9,307 nucleotides of DNA. Origin: an uncultured Moraxella sp. GTDB lineage: Bacteria > Pseudomonadota > Gammaproteobacteria > Pseudomonadales > Moraxellaceae. Positions 1 to 5,591 of this stretch are shown here, piece by piece. The stretch spans positions 1-9,307 of the forward strand of contig CALTTE010000072.1 of the NCBI GenBank assembly GCA_943908405.1, in the 5' to 3' direction. Position numbers and translations under genes: made by a program. The notes under the pieces were generated by a model. The model ran no database searches. It was not told the origin of the DNA and worked only from the letters and a program-made list of their open reading frames with translations. The first letter of the stretch is position 1. Each line of letters starts with the position of its first letter.

Positions 1-1
1 A

Positions 2-109
2 GCATTGACGTTATTGACTCATTCTAGCTATCCTGATTTAATCATTGGCATGATTATCTTTGTCATTGTACTATTTGGTGCCAGAAATATTTTAAAATTG
101 GCAAAATAA
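2..109 (+). CDS. 3' end of a CDF-type cation transporter (partial)
   Basis: The reading frame is open from the window edge to TAA at 107-109, giving the last 35 residues of a protein whose start lies outside. The visible part reads as one hydrophobic helix (SYPDLIIGMIIFVIVLFGAR) followed by a short basic end (NILKLAK). A Pro-Asp-Leu-Ile-Ile-Gly entry into a final membrane helix with an Arg-x-Ile-Leu exit is typical of the sixth helix of cation diffusion facilitator exporters, which move Zn, Co, Cd or Fe(II) out of the cytoplasm. Ending right after this helix fits the short CDF proteins that lack the cytoplasmic metal-binding domain. The frame has no internal stop and is followed 26 bp later by a second start on the same strand. 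The family call rests on one helix, so substrate and symbol are left open. Confidence 0.65.
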   Translation, partial: ALTLLTHSSYPDLIIGMIIFVIVLFGARNILKLAK

Positions 110-124
110 TTCCTTTCACCAGCA

Positions 125-130
125 AAGGAG
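125..130 (+). promoter_or_regulatory. Ribosome binding site of the prpF remnant
   Basis: AAGGAG stands five T residues before the ATG at 136. It is one of the best Shine-Dalgarno matches in the window, and it supports reading the 20-codon frame that follows as the true start of a former gene rather than a chance ORF. Confidence 0.6.
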
Positions 131-135
131 TTTTT

Positions 136-198
136 ATGCAAATATCGGTCAAAGCTACCTACATACGTGGCAGTACTTCCAAAAACTTGATTTTTTAA
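136..198 (+). pseudogene. prpF: 5' remnant of a PrpF-family isomerase gene
   Basis: The frame ATG(136)-TAA(198) encodes 20 residues beginning MQISVKATYIRGSTSK. Intact PrpF proteins (2-methylaconitate isomerase accessory to AcnD in the 2-methylcitrate cycle for propionate) and related tautomerases begin with a strand ending in the signature ATYxRGGTSKG followed by a hydrophobic VFF. Here the match runs to Ser-Lys (178-183) and then breaks into NLIF-stop. Sequence downstream belongs to a methylase gene on the opposite strand, so about 95% of the gene is missing. The second Gly of the usual Gly-Gly-Thr-Ser-Lys is Ser (AGT at 172-174). The gene followed the CDF transporter gene in tandem, 26 bp after its stop. 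The remnant cannot be functional. PrpF against a related tautomerase cannot be decided from 16 residues. Confidence 0.65.
178..183. other. Deletion/recombination junction with microhomology
   Basis: The prpF-like frame is recognisable up to TCC AAA (Ser-Lys) on +. The methylase frame is recognisable down to Val-Phe-Gly on -, whose codons on + read CCAAAAAC. Both parents could therefore have contributed CCAAA at 179-183, and the exact break cannot be placed within it. A five-base shared stretch at a join that truncates two convergent genes is the usual look of a microhomology-mediated deletion. That the two parents once lay near each other is inference. Confidence 0.55.
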
Positions 199-539
199 AA
201 TGTGGTTAATGCGAGTTTGTTTATCTGGTATTTGATTGGTCAATCCTTTATCCAAGCGTTTTACAATTTCTCTTAAAAATACCCCGCTTTTACACACAGG
301 GTCTAAAAAGGTAGCGGTCTTGTTTTGCCAAATCTCATCAGGCAATAAATCCAGCATTTGATTGGCTAATTTGGGCGATGTAAATACTTCATCATTGGAC
401 AGACTGGATAAACAATCCAATATATCAGGGTTATAACCCAAATCAAATAAACTCATTTGCCCTTTGGATTTTTGTTCCAAATCAGGAACAATTAAATGAT
501 TGGATAAATCAGGCATTAAAGGATTATCGTTATTCATTG

Positions 540-1226
540 TTATTCCTTATTTTCTTTAGGCTTGGCGTGCTCTATATTTAAAAAATAAATAGGGTAATAT
601 TCTGCCATTGGCTTGGGAATAAAAGCTTTTTCTTCACGTGAATGGGCAGGGTCTTTTTTGACCAAATTTTCATAAATATAATCTCTTCTTATTATTTGAG
701 TATCACTAGAAAATTTCCATTCACTAAATACAATCGGATTGCCATTCATATCTTTTAAGGTTAAGGCATCGGCATTGATGATGTTTTTATTTAATAAAAA
801 TTGAATAACGGCGATAACTTGGTCATTGGTATTAGAAAAATATTGCTGATAATGTGCTAAAAATAAGTCTAATAATCTTTTGCGACATTCCTTACAGTTA
901 TCCGCCAACAGCTCAATGCCATAAATAGACGACACCGCTTTGACGGCAAAACGTTCATAATGGCTTTGGGAATATTTGGGGGATTTTTGGCTTTTGTTGG
1001 TTTGTGATTTTGCCAATGCGGTGGCAAGTTTGCGTTTTAAAATTTCTGCCAAAAAATTGCCATTGCCACAAGCAGGTTCTAAAAAAGTGCTGGCGATTTG
1101 TTCGGATTGGATTTTAACCAAATCTAACATGGCATTGACTTCACGCTCATTGGTGAAAACCTCGCCGTGGTCGGCAATGCGTTGTTTGGATTTGGTTTGG
1201 GCAGGGGCGTTGGTGGAGTCAGTCAT
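540..1226 (-). CDS. Small methyltransferase-like subunit of a restriction-modification locus
   Basis: This 228-aa protein, counted from ATG 1226, resembles the small 'restriction endonuclease subunit M' proteins encoded just before Eco57I-type methylases. Residues 22-26 (EVFTN) and 48-58 (FLEPACGNGNF) form the methylase lead-in and SAM-binding motif I. GIELL (103-107) is the acidic second strand, and INADAL (150-155) occupies the position of the strand before the catalytic loop. No Asn/Asp-Pro-Pro-Tyr/Phe motif IV is present anywhere, so it is unlikely to methylate DNA alone; pairing with the large subunit is the likely design. An in-frame TTG at 1262 would add 12 residues, but the ATG start gives the family-like N terminus MTDSTNAPAQ and sits behind a purine-rich AGGCGG. 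The gene looks intact, but its partner downstream is truncated, so it is probably an orphan. Confidence 0.7.
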   Translation of the reverse strand: MTDSTNAPAQTKSKQRIADHGEVFTNEREVNAMLDLVKIQSEQIASTFLEPACGNGNFLAEILKRKLATALAKSQTNKSQKSPKYSQSHYERFAVKAVSSIYGIELLADNCKECRKRLLDLFLAHYQQYFSNTNDQVIAVIQFLLNKNIINADALTLKDMNGNPIVFSEWKFSSDTQIIRRDYIYENLVKKDPAHSREEKAFIPKPMAEYYPIYFLNIEHAKPKENKE

Positions 1227-1274
1227 CAGCCACCGCCTGAGCCAATATGCGGTTATGGGCAAAACGCTGGCAAC

Positions 1275-1303
1275 AAAAAAAGCCCGGACGATTGCGGGCT
1301 TTT
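1275..1303 (-). terminator. Strong intrinsic terminator in the methylase leader
   Basis: Read on the - strand, AAAAGCCCG (1303-1295) and CGGGCTTTT (1286-1278) form a 9-bp stem with an 8-base loop, running into seven T residues (1281-1275). This is a textbook Rho-independent terminator pointing left. It lies about 50 bp before the methylase start, so it would stop transcripts from the upstream promoter or from the 122-aa gene before they reach the methylase genes. AAGCCC at 1340-1335 (-) could pair with the GGGCTT of the descending arm and act as a competing antiterminator stem. Confidence 0.75.
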
Positions 1304-1309
1304 GGGCAT

Positions 1310-1331
1310 AAAAAAACGCTGATTACATCAG
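1310..1331 (-). terminator. Weak hairpin plus T-run upstream of the main terminator
   Basis: On the - strand CTGAT-GTA-ATCAG (1331-1319) is a 5-bp stem with a 3-base loop, followed after CG by seven T residues (1316-1310). The stem is short and the T-run is offset, so on its own it would be a poor terminator. Its position between the leader ORF and the main terminator suggests a pause or accessory structure. Confidence 0.3.
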
Positions 1332-1363
1332 TTAGGGCTTGACAGCTTGAAAAGCATTGGACA

Positions 1364-1399
1364 CTATACGGCTGAACGGCTGAACGGCTGAACGGACAT
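1364..1399 (-). CDS. Possible leader peptide ORF (11 codons)
   Basis: ATG at 1399 to TAG at 1364-1366 encodes MSVQPFSRSAV. It has AAGAGG at 1410-1405, five bases before the ATG, and an extended -10 promoter just upstream. It is too short to be identified by homology. Position (promoter, leader ORF, hairpins, terminator, then methylase gene) is that of an attenuator leader peptide. No single amino acid dominates, although three of the eleven residues are Ser, so classical amino-acid attenuation is not obvious. Most of the ORF is the 8-bp repeat TCAGCCGT; because eight is not a multiple of three, any change in copy number changes the frame after the repeat. Confidence 0.35.
   Translation of the reverse strand: MSVQPFSRSAV
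1368..1395. repeat. 8-bp tandem repeat, 3.5 copies
   Basis: ACGGCTGA is repeated perfectly at 1368-1375, 1376-1383 and 1384-1391, with a partial ACGG at 1392-1395. On the - strand this is TCAGCCGT, inside the 11-codon leader ORF. Three perfect units is short for a hypermutable repeat, but it is the only perfect tandem array in the window whose unit is not a multiple of three and which lies in a putative reading frame. Confidence 0.85.
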
Positions 1400-1426
1400 T
1401 GTAACCTCTTATAAAAGTAAATCGCT

Positions 1427-1459
1427 ATTTTAGCATAGCTGGATTTAGACTTTGAGCAA
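1427..1459 (-). promoter_or_regulatory. Probable promoter of the methylase operon leader
   Basis: On the - strand TGCTAAAAT (1435-1427) fits an extended -10 element (TG-N-TAAAAT). TTGCTC at 1459-1454 is a possible -35, with 16 bases to an alternative TATGCT at 1437-1432 or 21 to TAAAAT. Transcription would begin near 1420, just before the AAGAGG of the leader ORF. The promoter starts immediately after the stop of the 122-aa gene. Confidence 0.45.
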
Positions 1460-1465
1460 CGGCAC

Positions 1466-1834
1466 TTACGACTGCGTTTGGTCGGTTCTTCGGCTGGGTA
1501 TAAAGCTCACCTGATATGTCCGTGTACGGGATTGTGAACCCTGCTCCCCAGCTTTGGGCGATGTCGGGCTGTGCGTAGAAATATGCACGTTGTGTTTTTT
1601 GCGAAACTCTTCCGCCATACGAGCTAGTGGATTGTTTGGCACGCTCGGCTGATTGGTAGAACTCGTTGAGTGCGTCTGTGTCGGTTGGTTTGGTTTGCCA
1701 TAGTAGTAAAACTCCAATACGCTGTTGCCAGCTTCATTTGTATAAACAGTCAGCCCAAAAAGCCCACTGTCAGCGATAATTTGGTCTATTATAGCACGGT
1801 CTATTTGCTGGTTCAACTCAATTTGGTATGACAC
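1466..1834 (-). CDS. Hypothetical protein, 122 aa
   Basis: I do not recognise this protein. The frame starts at GTG 1834; a TAG lies 12 codons upstream and no ATG is available near the start, so GTG is the only sensible choice. No good ribosome binding site precedes it. Residues 1-47 look folded: a charged, alternating helix (QIDRAIIDQIIADSG, 10-24), then a turn and strand ending in EFYYYGK (41-47). Residues 48-68 are a Gln/Thr/Ser/Pro/Asn linker. Residues 70-85 (LARMAEEFRKKHNVHI) are a basic helix, and the tail is Ser/Arg/Thr-rich. There is no signal peptide and no membrane segment, so it should be cytoplasmic. It is transcribed divergently from upp. No function can be offered. Confidence 0.55.
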   Translation of the reverse strand: MSYQIELNQQIDRAIIDQIIADSGLFGLTVYTNEAGNSVLEFYYYGKPNQPTQTHSTSSTNQPSVPNNPLARMAEEFRKKHNVHISTHSPTSPKAGEQGSQSRTRTYQVSFIPSRRTDQTQS

Positions 1835-1864
1835 CGTGTTAAATGAGCCGTATTGGTAATTTTT

Positions 1865-1894
1865 TTGCTATTTTTGGCAACCAAAAGTTATAAT
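1865..1894 (+). promoter_or_regulatory. upp promoter
   Basis: TTGCTA (1865-1870) and TATAAT (1889-1894) are separated by 18 bases. The -10 is a perfect consensus hexamer. Initiation near 1901 leaves a leader of about 20 bases before the upp ATG, without a clear Shine-Dalgarno sequence. Confidence 0.65.
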
Positions 1895-1912
1895 AACCTT
1901 TTGCAACCAAAA
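1877..1912. repeat. Direct repeats flanking a palindrome over the upp -10
   Basis: GCAACCAAAA occurs at 1877-1886 and again at 1903-1912, 26 bp apart. Between them GTTATAATAAC (1887-1897) is a perfect odd palindrome containing the -10 hexamer, flanked by AAAA and TTTT. The arrangement could be an operator, but may also be chance in AT-rich sequence. Confidence 0.5.
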
Positions 1913-1920
1913 ACACCGCT

Positions 1921-2550
1921 ATGACCATCACCATCATTGACCACCCTTTAGTCAAACACAAACTCACCTTAATGCGTGAAACCGATTGCAGCACCTACAA
2001 ATTTCGCACGCTGACCAAAGAGCTGGCACGGCTTTTGGCTTATGAAGCCAGTCGTGATTTTGACACCGAAACCATCACCATTCAAGGCTGGCAAGGCGAC
2101 ACTCACGGCACACAAATCAAAGGTAAAACCGTAACGCTTGTGCCGATACTGCGTGCAGGGCTTGGAATGCTAGATGGCGTCTTGGATTTAATCCCCACCG
2201 CCAAAATTTCTGTGGTGGGCTTACAGCGTGATGAAAAAACGCTTGCCCCTGTGCCATTTTTTGAAAAATTTGTCAAAGACATTGATAAACGCCCTGCCCT
2301 AATCCTTGACCCAATGCTTGCCACAGGGGGCAGTATGGTCGCCACCATTGATATGCTCAAAAAACACGGCTGTCAAAATATCAAAGCATTGGTACTGGTC
2401 GCTGCCCCTGAAGGCGTGAAGGCGGTCAATACCGCCCACCCTGACGTGGCGATTGTTGCCGCTTCATTGGACAGTCATTTGGACAACAACGGCTATATTA
2501 TTCCAGGACTGGGCGATGCAGGTGATAAGATTTTTGGCACAAAGGGCTGA
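1921..2550 (+). CDS. upp: Uracil phosphoribosyltransferase
   Basis: Upp makes UMP and pyrophosphate from uracil and PRPP in pyrimidine salvage, in the cytoplasm. The 209-aa product has the family's usual length. TLVPILRAGLGM (72-83) is the conserved strand and loop near the active site, LILDPMLATGGSM (127-139) is the PRPP-binding loop with its acidic residue and Gly-Gly turn, and GYIIPGLGDAGDK (191-203) is the uracil-recognition loop near the C terminus. ATG 1921 gives the normal N terminus, with the substrate-orienting segment HPLVKHKLTLMR (8-19). The gene stands alone, convergent with the sit operon, with 86 bp between the two stop codons. Its leader has no obvious Shine-Dalgarno sequence, so translation may depend on a short, unstructured AT-rich 5' end. 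Nothing looks damaged. Confidence 0.97.
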   Translation: MTITIIDHPLVKHKLTLMRETDCSTYKFRTLTKELARLLAYEASRDFDTETITIQGWQGDTHGTQIKGKTVTLVPILRAGLGMLDGVLDLIPTAKISVVGLQRDEKTLAPVPFFEKFVKDIDKRPALILDPMLATGGSMVATIDMLKKHGCQNIKALVLVAAPEGVKAVNTAHPDVAIVAASLDSHLDNNGYIIPGLGDAGDKIFGTKG

Positions 2551-2636
2551 TTAAAAGACTATTGCAATTTTTTTGTCTACAACCAATCCATCATTCATCT
2601 TAGACTTAATATTGGGCTTAATAATATTTGGTTAAA

Positions 2637-3506
2637 TCAAGTTGAATTTGGCTTAGCGGATTTATTTTGATAGACTATCGCCATTTTGGCAAATACCAAT
2701 GCCAACACAAAAACCATCGCTTGCAATAACACGATGGTTGCCCCTGTGGCAGAATCCAGATGATAACTCAAAATCACCCCAAATACGCTGGTAAAACAAG
2801 AACTTAACACCGCCACCCACAACATTTGATCAAACCGCCGACACAGCACAAAAGCGGTCATTCCAGGCGATATCAGCATTGCCACCACCAAAATCACCCC
2901 CACTGCTTGCATTGCCACCACAATGGTTGCCGATAATAAAATAAGCAGCCCATAATGCAAATAAACGGGGTTTAGCCCTGCAACTTTGGTATGGCTTGGG
3001 TCAAAACAATATAACAGCAAATCTTTCTTTTTTAAAATAACCGCCACCAGCACCGCCAAACAAATCATCAAGGTCTGTTTTAGCACAGGCAACTCAATGC
3101 CCAATAAATTGCCAAACAAAACGTGCTTTAGGTGTTGGTCGGTGTCTATCTTGCTAAAAAGCACAAGCCCAATGGCAAACATACCAGAAAACACCACCCC
3201 CATCAACGCATCTTCTTTGATGCGTGTGTTACTTTTAAGATAGCCCACTCCTGTGGCACACAACATACCTGCTACAAATGCCCCAAAAGCGATGGGTAAG
3301 CCCGCCCAAACCGCCAATACAATGCCAGGGAATACTGCGTGCGACACCGCATCGCCCATCAGCGACCAGCCCTTTAACACCACATAGCACGACAAAACCG
3401 CACACACCACGCCCACCGCCACCGCCACCAAAACGGCGTGTTGCATAAAGGTATGAGTAAAGGGCTCATAAAGCCAATTAAACCAAGCAAAATAATCAAG
3501 CGTCAT
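2637..3506 (-). CDS. sitD: Divalent metal (Mn/Fe) ABC importer, permease SitD/YfeD-like
   Basis: This is the second membrane permease of a family 9 metal importer (ABC-3 permease type, as in SitD, YfeD and AfeD). It forms part of the inner-membrane channel that takes metal from SitA. The 289 residues hold about eight hydrophobic segments. Family landmarks are GWSLMGDAVSHAVFPGI (46-62), the loop IKEDALMGV (96-104), the cytoplasmic coupling region KDLLLYCFDPSH (161-172), and the core helix QAVGVILVVAMLISPG (200-215) with its Ser-Pro-Gly. The ATG at 3506 overlaps the end of sitC by 11 bp, so translation is probably coupled. The gene is last in the operon, and no convincing terminator follows it. 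Which of Mn, Fe or Zn is carried cannot be read from the permease. Confidence 0.9.
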   Translation of the reverse strand: MTLDYFAWFNWLYEPFTHTFMQHAVLVAVAVGVVCAVLSCYVVLKGWSLMGDAVSHAVFPGIVLAVWAGLPIAFGAFVAGMLCATGVGYLKSNTRIKEDALMGVVFSGMFAIGLVLFSKIDTDQHLKHVLFGNLLGIELPVLKQTLMICLAVLVAVILKKKDLLLYCFDPSHTKVAGLNPVYLHYGLLILLSATIVVAMQAVGVILVVAMLISPGMTAFVLCRRFDQMLWVAVLSSCFTSVFGVILSYHLDSATGATIVLLQAMVFVLALVFAKMAIVYQNKSAKPNST

Positions 3507-4395
3507 TGGCTTCGCCCAAGCAATGATGGGTTTTGGTGATTATTTGCTGTGGGGCTTTTGTGGTATCTTTATTTGATAATAGCCCAAATTTGGGCGAAAA
3601 CAAAAACGCCAAAACAAATAACGCCGTTTGTAGACACACAATCACCCCACCTGTTGCCCCATCTAAAAAATAGCTCAAATACACCCCAACCGCTGATGTA
3701 ACCACACCAAATGCCCCTGCCAATAAAATCATTGGGCGAAACTTATCTGTGAGCTGATAAGCGGTTGCCCCTGGGGTAATAACCATCGCAATCACCAAAA
3801 TCGCTCCCACCGTCTGCAATGCCGATACCACACACGCACTTAACAAGCTAAAAAACAAAATCTGATAAAATTTGGGCGACAAGCCTGAGGCAACCGCTTG
3901 GGTTTCATCAAAAAACACCAAAAGCAAATCTTTCCAAAAAACAAGCAAAAACACCAAAGACACCGCCATTACTATCGCCACTTGATAAATATCGCCATCA
4001 GCAATGCCCAAAATATTGCCAAAAATAATCTCTTGGACATTAACCGCTGTTGGCTTGATAGAGATAATAAATAGCCCTAAGGCAAAAAAGGTGGTAAATA
4101 CAAAACCAATAACCGCATCTTCACGCAATTTGGTGATGGATTTGACCCATAAAATCGCCAGTGCCGCCAAAATCCCTGAAAAAAACGCCCCCAAGGCATA
4201 AGGCAAACCCAAGGCATACGCAATCGCCACCCCTGGCACAACGGCGTGCGATAACGCATCACCAATCAGCGACCAACCCTTTAACATCAAATACGCCGAC
4301 AAAAAAGCACAAACCCCACCCACCAGCGCACTTAAAAACATTGCCTTGACCATATATTCATAAGCAAACGGCTCTGTCAATACTGCCCACATCAT
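3496..4395 (-). CDS. sitC: Divalent metal (Mn/Fe) ABC importer, permease SitC/YfeC-like
   Basis: This is the first permease of the metal importer, paralogous to SitD and the same fold throughout. Of its 299 residues, GWSLIGDALSHAVVPG (40-55), LREDAVIG (90-97), KDLLLVFFDETQAVASGL (155-172), QTVGAILVIAMVITPGATA (194-212) and LDGATGGVIV (244-253) are the family blocks, within about eight membrane helices. The hydrophilic C-terminal tail (about 270-299) includes a His-His-Cys cluster at 290-292 that could touch metal, which is speculative. The start is ATG 4395, immediately followed by a second ATG; GGAG lies about nine bases upstream in the 31-bp gap after sitB. SitC and SitD would form a heterodimeric channel, each contacting one copy of SitB. 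Confidence 0.9.
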   Translation of the reverse strand: MMWAVLTEPFAYEYMVKAMFLSALVGGVCAFLSAYLMLKGWSLIGDALSHAVVPGVAIAYALGLPYALGAFFSGILAALAILWVKSITKLREDAVIGFVFTTFFALGLFIISIKPTAVNVQEIIFGNILGIADGDIYQVAIVMAVSLVFLLVFWKDLLLVFFDETQAVASGLSPKFYQILFFSLLSACVVSALQTVGAILVIAMVITPGATAYQLTDKFRPMILLAGAFGVVTSAVGVYLSYFLDGATGGVIVCLQTALFVLAFLFSPKFGLLSNKDTTKAPQQIITKTHHCLGEANDA

Positions 4396-4426
4396 TATTC
4401 ACGCTCCATATTGCTGACACGCCATG

Positions 4427-5560
4427 TTACTCAGGCTCTATTTGGGTGTTGGTATGATTTTTATCACTCATTTCGCTTATTTTGTCGCTGGCTGTGCTGT
4501 TGTTTATTTGATTATTATTGGTTTGATTGTTATTGGTTTGATTGGGGTTTGTTTTCTTGGTATTGGTGCTATAACCTGACGGTACTATCTTAACCACAGA
4601 TTCATCAACTGCATTTGACTGATGGCTGGATTTGTGCTTAAACGTCTGACTTTCAAAGGCTTGCTGTTTGGGACAGTCTTTACAAAACAATCGCCTATCA
4701 TCAGCGTTGTCATCTTGACCATAAAATACCGCTGGAATCTCATCATCAGCCAAAATTGTTACCGCACGTGTATCGTCATCATCGTGCAAGTCCTTGCCTG
4801 CCAAACGAATCTGCCTTAACACCCCACCAAATACTTTTTCTAAGTTGGCTTGGGTAAAGGTGCTTTTGGTGTCGCCTGTCGCCAAAACCGTTTTATTTAA
4901 CATCACCACTTGGTCGCAAAATTCAGGAATAGTACCCAAGTTATGGGTTGAGATTAAAATCAAATGCCCATCACGTCGCATCTGATCCAATAAATCCATA
5001 ATTGCTTTTTCGGTATTGACATCAACACCAGTAAACGGTTCATCTAGCAAGACAATCGGGCTTTGCTGGGCTAATGCTCGTGCCAAAAACACCCGTTTTT
5101 TTTGTCCGCCTGACAGCTCGCTAATTTGACGTTTGGCTAAATGAGCAACATCCACCCTTGCCATCGCCTCTGCCACTTTTTGTTTGTCGGCAGCTTTGGG
5201 TATCCGCAAAAAATTCATATAGCCAAATCGTCCCATCATCACCACATCATAAACCGACACAGGAAATTGCCAATCCACCATCTCGCTTTGGGGTACGTAG
5301 GCAACTTTATTTTTTTTCAGGGCTTTGTTGATAGGCAAGCCACATAAGCGAATTTGCCCCGTCTGTGGCTTTACAATACCCATAATTGAATTAAATAACG
5401 TGGATTTGCCACTGCCATTAACACCAACCAACGCACACGTTGTCCCGCCCGTCAATGAAAAATTGACATCATGCAAGGCAATATGTCCATTATTATAACG
5501 CACCGATACGTCTTGAACCTCTACCGATACGTTGTTATTGCTGTCAATGGTATTTATCAT
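4427..5560 (-). CDS. sitB: Divalent metal (Mn/Fe) ABC importer, ATPase SitB/YfeB-like with C-terminal tail
   Basis: SitB hydrolyses ATP at the cytoplasmic face to drive uptake through SitC/SitD. Counting from ATG 5560 (377 aa), Walker A GVNGSGKST is at 46-54, the Q-loop glutamine at 91, signature LSGGQ at 149-153, Walker B IVLLDEP at 169-175 and the H-loop histidine at 206; all catalytic residues are present. An in-frame TTG at 5572 would add four residues; neither start has a clear ribosome binding site. Family members end near residue 300. LHDDDDTRAVTIL and the acidic stretch after it are usual in this subfamily, but here about 80 extra residues follow: a Cys-x-x-Cys (293 and 296), His-rich HKSSH, then an Asn/Thr/Gln-rich tail from a 15-bp DNA repeat. 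The gene sits 41 bp after sitA. Confidence 0.92.
   Translation of the reverse strand: MINTIDSNNNVSVEVQDVSVRYNNGHIALHDVNFSLTGGTTCALVGVNGSGKSTLFNSIMGIVKPQTGQIRLCGLPINKALKKNKVAYVPQSEMVDWQFPVSVYDVVMMGRFGYMNFLRIPKAADKQKVAEAMARVDVAHLAKRQISELSGGQKKRVFLARALAQQSPIVLLDEPFTGVDVNTEKAIMDLLDQMRRDGHLILISTHNLGTIPEFCDQVVMLNKTVLATGDTKSTFTQANLEKVFGGVLRQIRLAGKDLHDDDDTRAVTILADDEIPAVFYGQDDNADDRRLFCKDCPKQQAFESQTFKHKSSHQSNAVDESVVKIVPSGYSTNTKKTNPNQTNNNQTNNNQINNSTASDKISEMSDKNHTNTQIEPE
4510..4554. repeat. 15-bp tandem repeat coding the SitB tail
   Basis: GATTATTATTGGTTT (4510-4524) and GATTGTTATTGGTTT (4525-4539) differ at one base, and a diverged third unit follows (4540-4554). In the sitB frame they encode QTNNN-type units within NPNQTNNNQTNNNQINN. 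The unit is a multiple of three, so copy-number change would alter tail length without breaking the frame. Confidence 0.75.
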
Positions 5561-5591
5561 TTGTTGTGGCAACTTTTTGATGGTTTACTGG

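Larger units (their letters stand above)
28..537 (-). pseudogene. Truncated Eco57I-type restriction/methylase large subunit
   Basis: The gene starts at ATG 537, with AAGGAA upstream and two bases after the stop of the small methylase subunit, so the two form a tight operon. Residues 1-120 look like the N terminus of large Eco57I-like restriction-modification methylases. They contain EVFTSPKLANQMLDLLPDEI (50-69), the threshold region, and FLDPVCKSGVFL (77-88), an S-adenosylmethionine-binding motif I. They end with LKNQVFG (114-120), where the family normally continues into the rest of the Rossmann domain and its Asn-Pro-Pro-Tyr motif. Instead the frame runs into antisense of the prpF remnant and of the CDF gene, so residues 121-169 are meaningless. 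Family members are many hundreds of residues long; target recognition, motif IV and any nuclease part are absent. An enzyme activity is not credible. A residual SAM-binding peptide cannot be excluded. Confidence 0.75.

Noticed and set aside
28..177. C-terminal residues 121-169 of the methylase ORF as genuine protein
   Set aside because: This stretch is antisense to the CDF transporter end and the prpF start, both of which read as real protein on +, so it is read-through sequence.
540..1262. TTG start at 1262 for the small methylase subunit
   Set aside because: The added residues MPITAYWLRRWL are unlike the family N terminus, and the ATG at 1226 gives MTDSTNAPAQ with a purine-rich site ahead.
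976..1311. 111-aa ORF on + over the methylase start
   Set aside because: It is the antisense shadow of the small methylase subunit and runs through the terminator hairpin; no family features.
2551..2636. Bidirectional terminator between upp and sitD
   Set aside because: Only a 4-bp AGAC/GTCT stem (2556-2559, 2575-2578) with a large loop and a 6-bp AATATT inverted repeat are found; too weak to call as a terminator.
4411..4593. 60-aa Trp/Tyr/Phe/Cys-rich ORF on +
   Set aside because: It is the complement of the Asn-rich 15-bp repeat tail of sitB; the odd composition follows from that repeat.
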